Positions 1 through 6,045 of a DNA stretch of 6,294 nt are shown here, one piece after another; position 1 is the first letter of the stretch, and each line of letters opens with the position of its first letter. Where the stretch lies: assembly GCA_965368335.1 (NCBI GenBank), contig CBDUMN010000142.1, positions 1 through 6,294 of the forward strand, in the 5' to 3' direction. Origin of the DNA: CBDUMN01 sp965368335 (GTDB lineage: Bacteria > Pseudomonadota > Alphaproteobacteria > Rhodospirillales > JAPHRK01). The notes under the pieces were generated by a model. That model did no database searches, was not told where the DNA came from, and saw only the letters and a list, made by a program, of their open reading frames with translations. The translations under genes and the position numbers were made by a program.

Positions 1-52
1 CCAAGGTGACCAGGCAGACCGGACAGCGCTGAAGGATCGAGAAAGAGAGGAA

Positions 53-128
53 TGGTGCCGCCTGGGTGACTTGAACACCCGACCCTCGCATTACGAATGC
101 GATGCTCTACCAGCTGAGCTAAGGCGGC
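53..128 (-). tRNA. tRNA-Thr, anticodon CGT
   Basis: Read on the minus strand, this is a complete 76-nt tRNA. A perfect 7-bp acceptor stem is formed by GCCGCCT (128-122) and AGGCGGC (63-57), followed by discriminator A (56) and an encoded CCA (55-53). The D arm contains AGCTCAGCTGGTAGAGC. The anticodon stem TCGCA/TGCGA encloses the loop TTCGTAA, which gives anticodon CGT (CGU), reading the threonine codon ACG. The T arm carries GGTGTTCAAGTCACC-type pairing with the conserved TTCAA. The gene has the same orientation as the heme operon upstream but is separated from hemY by 81 nt holding a strong palindrome and a promoter-like sequence, so it is probably transcribed on its own. Its fold and anticodon are visible directly. 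No terminator is evident in the 52 nt left of it. Confidence 0.97.
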
Positions 129-150
129 GCCGACACGGGAACTTGGATTT

Positions 151-181
151 CGTGCGGGCGGGACATTACCCCGCCCGCATG
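151..181. terminator. GC-rich palindrome between hemY and tRNA-Thr; possible terminator
   Basis: A perfect 10-bp inverted repeat, TGCGGGCGGG (153-162) and CCCGCCCGCA (170-179), encloses a 7-nt loop. One more G-C pair (151/181) can form beyond a G-T mismatch. It lies 29 nt past the hemY stop, where the heme operon transcript should end. A smaller hairpin, GGGTC/GACCC (194-205), sits between them. Neither strand has a T-run after the stem, so it is not a textbook intrinsic terminator. It could pause polymerase, protect the mRNA 3' end, or act with Rho. It also overlaps the spacer, -10 and discriminator of the predicted tRNA promoter, so it might instead be an operator. Confidence 0.45.
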
Positions 182-191
182 TGTCCGTCAA
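163..191 (-). promoter_or_regulatory. Probable sigma-70-type promoter of tRNA-Thr
   Basis: On the minus strand TTGACG (191-186) resembles the -35 consensus TTGACA. It is followed after exactly 17 nt by TAATGT (168-163), a modest -10 match. The predicted start would fall near 156, giving a leader of roughly 28 nt before the tRNA. The DNA right after the -10 is CCCGCCC, a GC-rich discriminator of the kind known from stringently controlled stable-RNA promoters. Assignment rests on motif, spacing and position only; the -10 is weak. Confidence 0.45.
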
Positions 192-209
192 TAGGGTCAG
201 GACCCATTC

Positions 210-1634
210 TTAACCGGCGAAAGAAGAGTCCTTTTTCTCCGGTTGTTTTTCAGCCGTTTCCGGGGCGACGGGATCGGCCTCGACAATAATTGTCGCGGAC
301 GCCTCGGTTTCTTCGACCAGGGTCAGCGCGCCATGGGCCTTGTGGGCTCGGGGCGGCACCCGCCAGGACTGGCTATCGAAGCTACCGCAGTTACCGCAGA
401 CCGGCCGCCAATCGGTTTCCAGAGCGCCACAGGAAGCGCAGACCCAGGCCGGATCGGGATCGGCCTCGGTGGACCGCTTGAGCCAATCGCCCGCCTTTTG
501 GGCATCCTGGTTTTCCGATTCTTCCAACTCGGCCATCAGGCGACAAATGCGGGCCGAGGCCGCACCATCGGCTCGGCTCGACAAGGCCTTGCGGACTTCG
601 CCCCACAGTTCGGCTTTTAGATAAGCCCCGGCAAGCAACAAGGCGCTTTCTTCATTATCCTGGTTAAACCCGGCCAAACGTTCGGCGTTTTTGACGTTTT
701 TCAAGGGGTCGCCCTGGTCCTTCATCGCCATATAGGCCTCGGCGATATCGGGATGGGGCTCGCGCCGCCAAGCTTCCTCCAGCGTGCTTTCCGCCTTGGA
801 GGGCTTGCCGTTCTGCTTGAAAGCCGCCGCCAGTTGCAAGGCGGCCGGAACGAAGTGGGGCGCCAGATCGCAAGCTTTCTTGAGCAGCTTGATCGCGTCT
901 TTGATCCGCCCTTCGGCCAGCAGGCCCTGAGCCCGCTGATGATCGAGAATGGCGCGGCGGCGTTGCGCCTCGACGGCATCGATCTGACGGTTTTTCTCTA
1001 ATGCGGTCAGGGTGCCGTCGGCTTCGGCCCAACGGCCTTCCTTGACCTGCAGATCGAACAAGGTTCCCGCCACCCAGTCGGTTTTCGGCTTAAGGCGGAA
1101 GGCCCGTTCGGCCAGTTTCAAGGCCGCGCCGGTATCGCCTTCGGCCATCGCCTGATTCAACCGTCCACGCACACCGAGGAAAGCCATCTCGGGGCGCTCC
1201 GACATGGCTTCGAAAAATTTGGTTGCCGCCTTTTCGTCGCCTGAAAGCTGGGCGGCCTGGGCCGAGAGCAGCATGGTCAGCGGCGGGTCCTGCAACAACT
1301 GGTCGGCCTGCTTGGCGTTTTTATCGGCTTCCTTCACGTCGCCCGCCGCCACGGCGACCATGCCGCGGCTCAAGGCTGCATAGCCCTTGCGGCGCTTGCG
1401 CTCCTTGCTCGACTCGCCAACCCAGACCGGGACCCGGCGGATAAACAGCCAGACCCGATAGAGAACCGCCGTAAGCGCCGCAACGGCGGCCACAGCCAGA
1501 AGCAGCACCGTAAAGGAAGCATCGACACGGTAGCCCTGCCATTTGATGGTGACGGAGCCCGGATGATCGGCCAGCCAAACCGCCCCAGCCACGAGCAGGA
1601 CGATAACGATGAGGAATTTGAGGACCCTATACAT
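210..1634 (-). CDS. hemY: HemY-like membrane-anchored TPR protein with C-terminal zinc ribbon
   Basis: This 474-residue protein matches the alphaproteobacterial HemY family: a HemY N-terminal domain followed by TPR-type helices. It is not the B. subtilis protoporphyrinogen oxidase of the same name, and its biochemical role is unsettled. Residues about 4-22 and 41-65 are hydrophobic and predict two membrane segments. A basic stretch follows (RRVPVWVGESSKERKRRKGY, 66-85), then the family-typical region around ALSRGMVAVAAGD (87-99). Helical repeats rich in A, L, E and K fill about 85-390. Cysteines 399, 402, 413 and 416 form a CxxC-N10-CxxC knuckle, probably a rubredoxin-like zinc site. The tail (about 430-474) is acidic, low complexity and probably disordered. 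The ATG follows the stop of the upstream gene by 1 nt, with AGAGG (1648-1644) 9 nt before it inside that gene, which suggests translational coupling. Identity is strong; function is inferred from the family. Confidence 0.9.
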   Translation of the reverse strand: MYRVLKFLIVIVLLVAGAVWLADHPGSVTIKWQGYRVDASFTVLLLAVAAVAALTAVLYRVWLFIRRVPVWVGESSKERKRRKGYAALSRGMVAVAAGDVKEADKNAKQADQLLQDPPLTMLLSAQAAQLSGDEKAATKFFEAMSERPEMAFLGVRGRLNQAMAEGDTGAALKLAERAFRLKPKTDWVAGTLFDLQVKEGRWAEADGTLTALEKNRQIDAVEAQRRRAILDHQRAQGLLAEGRIKDAIKLLKKACDLAPHFVPAALQLAAAFKQNGKPSKAESTLEEAWRREPHPDIAEAYMAMKDQGDPLKNVKNAERLAGFNQDNEESALLLAGAYLKAELWGEVRKALSSRADGAASARICRLMAELEESENQDAQKAGDWLKRSTEADPDPAWVCASCGALETDWRPVCGNCGSFDSQSWRVPPRAHKAHGALTLVEETEASATIIVEADPVAPETAEKQPEKKDSSFAG

Positions 1635-1635
1635 C

Positions 1636-3741
1636 TTACTGGGCCTCTGCCGACGACATCATTTTGATCGCCCGCATTTGCAGTGTATCGAGCGCCTCTT
1701 CGGCCTTAAGGCGGGTGCCTGCCGCTTCCATCCAGGCCGCCGCGGCCTTGGCCGGGCCGTCTTTCAGGCCATCGAGCGCCGTCACCGCACCGGCCAGATC
1801 GCCCGCCGCCAGGGCCGCTTCGGCCTGGGCGACAATCGACGGCGTGGTTTCTCCGGCGAGATCGCCATCGGTCTTGCGCACGGTCACCACCGAGGCCAGA
1901 CGATCAACGGTTTTATCGACCCAGGAATCGCCCTGGGGCGCGACAACGGCGCGAAGAATTTGCGGCGCGAGGTCGTCGAATTGTTTGCGCAGAGTCGTTA
2001 AGGAGGGCAAGCCGCCAGCAGCGAAGGGATCGAGAATGGCGATGGCCCCCTGCATGTCGGCGTCGTCTCCGGCCAGGGCCTTAACCCCGTCGAGCGCCCC
2101 AACGAAAGGCCGTTGGGTGCGGAAAGCGTCACGAAGCTGTCCGACGGCGAGAATCATCCCCGGCGCGGACGCCACCGATTCCTGGGCCGCCGCCTTGACC
2201 TTTTCCAAAGCCGAGAGTCTGTCGGACAGGCTCTCGATGGTTGGCGACAGGTCCGGCGCTTCGGGCAAAGGCTTGGCTTCCAGGGCGGCGATGCGACTGG
2301 CGAGAGCGCTAACCGCCGTTTCCGTCGCTGCGCCATCGCTGGTCACGCTGCCGCTTTCCAGCTTGCTCAACCGCTGAGACAAAGCATCCAACTGATCGGA
2401 AGAAGAACCGCCCGATGAAGCCGCACTAACCACTGAAACCATTTTCTTAACATCGCTCAGCGCCTTCTCCAGGGTTTGCACCCGGGTCATCAGCTGCTCC
2501 AGCTCCGGCTTGATTTTTTCCCGCTCGGCGGTGAGTTCCTGCATGGAGGGGACCGGCTTGGTCGGCTCGGACTTAGCGGCCGGTTCGGCGATGGGCTTGG
2601 CGATGCCCAGCGCTTTTAACACCGGCTCGGGCAGATGGGGGGCGACTTTCGGGGTCCAGAGCGGCAAGGTGGCGTAAGCCGCGCCGCCGATCACCGCCAG
2701 GATGGCGACCAGCCAGACGAAACCGATGAGGCCGCTGCTGGTTTTCGGCATTTGGCGGGTGCTCGCCGATGGAGTGGCTGCCTTCGCGCCGGGTTTTTTA
2801 TCGTCAGGCTTCTGCCCCGCCGTTTTGGCCGCGCCGGTTTTGTTGTCTTCCGGTTTTTTAGTCTCGGCCTTGACCGTGTCCTTTTTTTCCGCGGGTTGCG
2901 GCGGAGCGTTCTTATCACTGGGCGTTTGACTGGGCTTTTCCGGAGCCTGAGCCGTCGTTTTTTCCGCTTCTTTGTTCTTCGGATCGTTTTTTGAAGTGGT
3001 CATGTCTTCCCCTTTAACCATGCGCCTATCCTCGAAGGCTTTGCGCACCCGGTCGAGCAGGGCGTCCTGCTCCGGCTTTTCCGCCGTTTCCACCGTCTTC
3101 CAATTCAAGGCCGAGGCCTTTTCGGCCACCGCTCGGCTGAGGCAGTAGACCGTCATCTCCCGGCAGCTTTTCTGAAGCCGCGCCTTCCTTGCCAAACTTA
3201 CAAAGGATTCCGCCGTGCGGGGAGAAAAAAACACTACCCCGTCCAATTCTCCGTTGCGAATGGCTTTTTTCGTCTCTTGCGTCAGGCTTTCGGCCTTGGA
3301 GGCATGATAGAGAACGGCGCGCTTATATGTATAGCCTGCCCCCTCCAAAAGACCGCCCAGATCGCCCGCGACCCGACTGCCCGCCACATGAAGAAGCGCG
3401 CCGTCCTCAGGCTTGAGACGCTGCTTGACCAGATCGGCCAAGGCCTCCACATCGCCCGACGCGCTTTCAACCGCTTTAAACCCCGCCTCCCGAGCCGCCC
3501 GCGCCGAAGAATCGCCGACGGCCAAAACGCCGATCTGGCGATTTTTTTCCACTTCGGCAAAGGCGCGGACTCCGTTGGCGCTGGTGATCAGCAGGGCCTG
3601 AACCCCATCCAGCGTCACCTTGGCCTTGGCATCCACCTCGATATTGAGCAGCGGCTCGACGCGGCTTGCAACGCCCATTTGATCGAGCGCTTGCACCAGA
3701 CCTTCGGAATCTTCCTTGGGGCGGGTCACCAAGAGACGCAT
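1636..3741 (-). CDS. hemD: Uroporphyrinogen-III synthase (HemD) fused in frame to mitofilin/Mic60
   Basis: One 701-codon frame carries two proteins normally encoded separately. Residues 1 to about 240 are HemD, the cytosolic enzyme that closes and inverts ring D of hydroxymethylbilane to give uroporphyrinogen III. Visible family signatures are MRLLVTRP at the start, LLITSANGVRAF (50-61) and VVFFSPRTAESF (169-180). About 240 residues is the usual full HemD length. From residue 247 the sequence reads as a complete alphaproteobacterial Mic60 of about 455 residues: a K/P/T-rich disordered stretch (247-335), one transmembrane helix (about 337-359), predicted coiled coils (about 400-465 and 497-520), and a C-terminal mitofilin domain (about 527-695) with AEAALAAGDLAGAV near 640-652. 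Mic60 shapes inner-membrane invaginations. An N-in topology would leave HemD in the cytoplasm and the mitofilin domain in the periplasm. hemC lies 16 nt upstream. Whether both halves are made as one chain is open, because an internal start is present at codon 247. Confidence 0.85.
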   Translation of the reverse strand: MRLLVTRPKEDSEGLVQALDQMGVASRVEPLLNIEVDAKAKVTLDGVQALLITSANGVRAFAEVEKNRQIGVLAVGDSSARAAREAGFKAVESASGDVEALADLVKQRLKPEDGALLHVAGSRVAGDLGGLLEGAGYTYKRAVLYHASKAESLTQETKKAIRNGELDGVVFFSPRTAESFVSLARKARLQKSCREMTVYCLSRAVAEKASALNWKTVETAEKPEQDALLDRVRKAFEDRRMVKGEDMTTSKNDPKNKEAEKTTAQAPEKPSQTPSDKNAPPQPAEKKDTVKAETKKPEDNKTGAAKTAGQKPDDKKPGAKAATPSASTRQMPKTSSGLIGFVWLVAILAVIGGAAYATLPLWTPKVAPHLPEPVLKALGIAKPIAEPAAKSEPTKPVPSMQELTAEREKIKPELEQLMTRVQTLEKALSDVKKMVSVVSAASSGGSSSDQLDALSQRLSKLESGSVTSDGAATETAVSALASRIAALEAKPLPEAPDLSPTIESLSDRLSALEKVKAAAQESVASAPGMILAVGQLRDAFRTQRPFVGALDGVKALAGDDADMQGAIAILDPFAAGGLPSLTTLRKQFDDLAPQILRAVVAPQGDSWVDKTVDRLASVVTVRKTDGDLAGETTPSIVAQAEAALAAGDLAGAVTALDGLKDGPAKAAAAWMEAAGTRLKAEEALDTLQMRAIKMMSSAEAQ
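3001..3015 (-). promoter_or_regulatory. mic60: Internal ribosome-binding site and start codon for Mic60
   Basis: On the minus strand the sequence AAAGGGGAAGACATG (3015-3001) puts a purine-rich Shine-Dalgarno-like AGGGGA about 4-5 nt ahead of an in-frame ATG at codon 247 of the HemD-Mic60 frame. The ATG opens MTTSKNDP, a natural-looking N-terminus before the disordered linker and membrane helix. A second in-frame ATG lies 18 nt upstream (codon 241). The motif is visible directly. That it starts a separate 455-residue Mic60 (3003-1636) is inferred from domain lengths. If this start is used, HemD and Mic60 could be made both fused and apart. Confidence 0.6.
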
Positions 3742-3757
3742 GGGTTGTTTCGCCTTC

Positions 3758-4696
3758 CTAATGATCTGTCGTCAGGAAATCGGGACCGGCCCGCTCCTTC
3801 AGATCTTCACCCGCCTCGATACCGATGGCTTCGGCGTTCGCCGCCGGGCCGGAGCGCTCCACATGCAGCACTTCGCTGCCGTTGGGCTTGGCGATCAGGC
3901 CCTTAAGGTGAAGCGTCTCGCCGTCAATCGTCGCCAAGGCGGCAATTGGCGTACGGCAGGAACCATCGAGCACCCGCAAAAGGGCGCGCTCGGCGACAAC
4001 GCGGGTATAGGTTTCAGGACAGTTGAGCGGCGCAAGATAGGCCTTACCCTTCTCATCGTCGGCGCGGCAGGTAATCCCCACGGCCCCTTGGGCGACGGCA
4101 GGCAACATCACATCGGGTTCGATAATGCTGGTCGCCACATCGGCCATGTCCATGCGGTTGAGCCCGGCCTTGGCCAGCAGCGTCGCATCGACGACATCGT
4201 CTTTGAGCTTTTTCAGGCGCGTCTGAACGTTTCCGCGAAACACCTCGACCTTGAGGTCGGGACGGCGCGCCAAAATCAAGGCCTGGCGGCGCAACGAAGC
4301 CGAGCCGACCACCGAGCCGGGGGCCAGATCGTCGATAGACTGCGCCTTATAGGAAATAAATACATCGCGCACGTCTTCGCGCGGCAGAATGCACGGCAGG
4401 TCGAAAACATCGGGCAAAACGGTCGGCACGTCTTTCATCGAATGCACGGCGAAATCGATCTCGCCGGCGATCATCGCTTCGTCCAATTCCTTGGTGAACA
4501 GGCCCTTGCCGCCGATCTCCGCCAGCGCTTTGTTCAAAACCTTGTCGCCGGTGGTCTGGATGGCCACCACCTCGATGGCGCCTTCGGCTTGCAGTTCAGG
4601 ATGAGCGGCCTTTAGGCAGTCGCGTACGATATGGGTCTGGGCCAGCGCCAGGGGGCTCCCCCGGGTGCCGATTCGCAGGATGGGTGTATCAGTCAT
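3758..4696 (-). CDS. hemC: Hydroxymethylbilane synthase (porphobilinogen deaminase)
   Basis: This 312-residue cytosolic enzyme condenses four porphobilinogen molecules into hydroxymethylbilane, using a covalently bound dipyrromethane cofactor. Family motifs run in order: RIGTRGSPLALAQ (8-20), IGGKGLFTKE (61-70), DFAVHSMKDVP (81-91), GSASLRRQ (131-138), RGNVQTRL (154-161) and LDGSCRTPIAA (243-253). Cys247 is the cofactor attachment residue, and Asp89 corresponds to the catalytic Asp84 of the E. coli enzyme. Arg8, Arg12, Lys88, Arg136, Arg137 and Arg160 match the residues that hold substrate carboxylates. Length is typical and nothing is missing. The start ATG begins MTDTPILRIGT and has AGGG (4704-4701) just upstream; further upstream is only intergenic DNA. 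It is the first gene of the operon, with hemD starting 16 nt after its stop, so HemC product passes to the next encoded enzyme. Confidence 0.98.
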   Translation of the reverse strand: MTDTPILRIGTRGSPLALAQTHIVRDCLKAAHPELQAEGAIEVVAIQTTGDKVLNKALAEIGGKGLFTKELDEAMIAGEIDFAVHSMKDVPTVLPDVFDLPCILPREDVRDVFISYKAQSIDDLAPGSVVGSASLRRQALILARRPDLKVEVFRGNVQTRLKKLKDDVVDATLLAKAGLNRMDMADVATSIIEPDVMLPAVAQGAVGITCRADDEKGKAYLAPLNCPETYTRVVAERALLRVLDGSCRTPIAALATIDGETLHLKGLIAKPNGSEVLHVERSGPAANAEAIGIEAGEDLKERAGPDFLTTDH

Positions 4697-4735
4697 GGAA
4701 CCCTAACAAAAATAGTGCAATAAGCCTCAATGAAC

Positions 4736-4765
4736 TTGGCTTGGAACGGCGCTACAGAGTAAAGT
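4736..4765 (+). promoter_or_regulatory. Candidate tsaD promoter in the divergent hemC-tsaD intergenic region
   Basis: TTGGCT (4736-4741) and TAAAGT (4760-4765), 18 nt apart, each match four of six consensus bases. They would start transcription near 4772, about 34 nt before the tsaD ATG. The whole 109-nt region (4697-4805) must also serve hemC in the opposite direction. There I found only weak candidates, for example TTGCCT (4783-4778) with TACTCT 16 nt downstream. I saw no FNR-type TTGAT-N4-ATCAA site and no riboswitch-like leader. The call is motif-based and weak. Confidence 0.25.
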
Positions 4766-4793
4766 TCCCGGCGTTTGAGGCAAGCCGTTTTTT

Positions 4794-4803
4794 GAGAATT
4801 CTC
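4794..4803. repeat. 10-bp palindrome just before the tsaD start codon
   Basis: GAGAATTCTC is a perfect palindrome ending 2 nt before the tsaD ATG (4806). It follows a T6 run and occupies the place where a Shine-Dalgarno sequence would be. Its left arm, GAGAA, is the only purine-rich candidate for ribosome binding, at a longer than usual spacing. It could be an operator half of an autoregulatory site, or chance. Confidence 0.4.
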
Positions 4804-4805
4804 TA

Positions 4806-5879
4806 ATGATCGTCCTTGGGCTGGAAACCAGTTGCGATGAGACCGCCGCCGCCGTGGTGAGCGACGACCCCCTGCCCTTGGCCCGGCGGATCAAGGGCGA
4901 AGTGGTGCTTTCACAGCTCGATGAGCACCGGGTATATGGCGGCGTCGTGCCGGAAGTGGCCGCACGGGCCCATTTGCAACACGCCGACCGGATCGTCGCC
5001 GAAACCATGGAAAAGGCGGGGTTGAGCTTTAGCCAACTGGACGCCGTAGCGGCGACCGGCGGGCCCGGCCTGATTGGCGGGGTCATGGTCGGCGTGATGA
5101 CCGCCAAGGCCATCGCCGCCGTCCACAACCTCCCCTTCATCGCGGTCAACCACCTGGAAGGCCATGCGCTGACCGCCCGGCTGACCCATGACGTGGCCTA
5201 TCCCTACCTGTTGCTGCTGGTTTCCGGCGGCCATTGCCAGTTCTTGAGCGTCGAAGGTGTGGGCCGGTTCAAGCGGTTGGGCACCACCATCGACGATGCG
5301 CTGGGCGAGGCCTTCGATAAATCGGCCAAAATGATGGGGCTCGGCTATCCCGGCGGCCCGGCGGTCGAGGCCCATGCCCGTAGCGGCGAGCCGTCGCGGT
5401 TCAGCCTGCCGCGGCCGATGCGCAAACGGCCGGGCTGCGATTTCTCCTTCTCCGGCCTCAAGACCGCCGTCCGCCACGCCATCGAAGGCCTGCCGGAAGG
5501 CCCCTTGCAGGAAAACGACATCAACGACCTCTGCGCCTCGTTTCAAGCCGCCGCCGGAGACGTCATCGCCGACCGGCTCGATAACGCCATGGAGATGTTC
5601 AAGGCCGATCACCCGGAAGGAACCACCCTGGTGGTCGCCGGTGGCGTGGCGGCCAACGAATACCTTCGCGGACGCCTAATGGCCGAGGCTGAAATTCACA
5701 ATATGGCTTTTGTTGCGCCGCCCCTGCATCTCTGCACCGACAACGGGGCGATGATCGCCTGGGCCGGATTGGAACATTTGAAAGCGGGCAACACCGACGC
5801 GCTGACCTTCAAACCGCGACCCCGCTGGCCGCTCGACCCCGACGCCCCAAAAGCGGCTTTTGCCGGGGTTAAAGCTTAG
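4806..5879 (+). CDS. tsaD: tRNA N6-adenosine threonylcarbamoyltransferase TsaD
   Basis: TsaD (Kae1/Qri7 family, formerly Gcp/YgjD) transfers the threonylcarbamoyl group from threonylcarbamoyl-AMP to A37 of tRNAs reading ANN codons, acting in the cytosol with TsaB and TsaE. The 357-residue protein has the ASKHA fold. The N-terminus MIVLGLETSCDETAAAVV is the classic family start. The metal-binding motif HLEGH gives His116 and His120, and Asp312 in LCTDNGAMIAWAG completes the site (E. coli His111, His115 and Asp300). SGGHCQF (140-146), DDALGEAFDKSAKM (163-176), GYPGGPAVE (180-188), FSFSGLKTAV (213-222) and VVAGGVAANEYLR (277-289) are the expected nucleotide-binding and core elements. Length is normal for Alphaproteobacteria. 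It is divergent from hemC and convergent with a thioesterase gene. The ATG is fixed by the family N-terminus; no strong Shine-Dalgarno sequence precedes it. Confidence 0.98.
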   Translation: MIVLGLETSCDETAAAVVSDDPLPLARRIKGEVVLSQLDEHRVYGGVVPEVAARAHLQHADRIVAETMEKAGLSFSQLDAVAATGGPGLIGGVMVGVMTAKAIAAVHNLPFIAVNHLEGHALTARLTHDVAYPYLLLLVSGGHCQFLSVEGVGRFKRLGTTIDDALGEAFDKSAKMMGLGYPGGPAVEAHARSGEPSRFSLPRPMRKRPGCDFSFSGLKTAVRHAIEGLPEGPLQENDINDLCASFQAAAGDVIADRLDNAMEMFKADHPEGTTLVVAGGVAANEYLRGRLMAEAEIHNMAFVAPPLHLCTDNGAMIAWAGLEHLKAGNTDALTFKPRPRWPLDPDAPKAAFAGVKA

Positions 5880-5881
5880 TC

Positions 5882-5902
5882 AGCGCATCATAATCATGCG
5901 CT
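5882..5902 (+). terminator. Hairpin after tsaD, possible 3' end structure
   Basis: AGCGCAT (5882-5888) and ATGCGCT (5896-5902) form a perfect 7-bp stem around a 7-nt loop, starting 3 nt after the tsaD stop codon. No uridine run follows, so it does not meet the usual rule for intrinsic termination. It may stabilise the mRNA 3' end or assist Rho-dependent ending. Confidence 0.4.
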
Positions 5903-5999
5903 ACCCAATTGAAAAATAGTCATTTTCTACGGTAAATCTCGAGAAAATGAGGTAACCTGTCGAAATTTTGCTAAATTTTTAAGTAATAGCAATTGGTTA
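5902..5999. repeat. AT-rich segment bounded by near-perfect inverted repeats
   Basis: TACCCAATTG (5902-5911) and CAATTGGTTA (5990-5999) are inverted repeats matching at 9 of 10 positions and bounding 98 bp, of which I count only 29 as G or C. Inside lie a 9-bp inverted repeat, TCATTTTCT/AGAAAATGA (5920-5928/5942-5950, 13-nt loop), and a 6-bp one, TTGCTA/TAGCAA (5968-5973/5987-5992, also a 13-nt loop). Both outer ends carry TA. No ORF of note is present. It could be a small non-autonomous element, a structured RNA, or an ordinary AT-rich spacer between convergent genes. The repeats are seen; the role is unknown. Confidence 0.35.
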
Positions 6000-6015
6000 T
6001 GGGCATTTTATCAAG

Positions 6016-6036
6016 TCATTAATGATCTTACAGATC
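6016..6036. repeat. Overlapping palindromes downstream of the thioesterase gene
   Basis: TCATTAATGA (6016-6025) is a perfect 10-bp palindrome, and GATCT-TAC-AGATC (6024-6036) is an adjoining 5-bp hairpin with a 3-nt loop. They lie 9 nt beyond the stop of the minus-strand thioesterase gene, where its transcript would end. No T-run follows on the minus strand, so a terminator role is possible but not supported by the usual signature. Confidence 0.3.
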
Positions 6037-6045
6037 GCTCTATGA

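Noticed and set aside
24..31. CAGCGCTG palindrome left of the tRNA as terminator
   Set aside because: Eight-bp palindrome with no loop and no T-run on the minus strand; too weak to call.
53..128. tRNA-Thr as an integration site for a mobile element
   Set aside because: No integrase and no second copy of the tRNA 3' end is visible in the window; only 52 nt lie beyond the 3' end.
71..289. 72-codon plus-strand frame across the tRNA
   Set aside because: It runs through the complement of an intact tRNA-Thr and the palindrome; no coding signature.
1664..2377. Plus-strand open frame (237 codons) opposite the Mic60 region
   Set aside because: Ala/Ser/Arg-rich translation mirrors the Ala/Leu-rich Mic60 codons on the other strand; no start signal or family match.
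3716..4615. Long plus-strand open frame (299 codons) opposite hemC
   Set aside because: It is the complement of a hemC with all catalytic motifs intact. The translation is Gly/His/Arg-rich with no family resemblance, as expected for an antisense shadow in GC-rich DNA.
4911..5612. Minus-strand open frame (233 codons) inside tsaD
   Set aside because: It is antisense to an unambiguous tsaD, has no recognisable domain, and owes its openness to codon bias.
53..5879. Functional link between TsaD (t6A37) and the nearby tRNA-Thr
   Set aside because: tRNA-Thr is a known t6A substrate, but the genes are several kilobases apart with the heme operon between them, so proximity is most likely chance.
5909..5937. 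TTGAAA-N17-GTAAAT as a promoter of a small RNA
   Set aside because: The -10 matches only three of six bases, and no terminator or conserved structure downstream supports a transcript.
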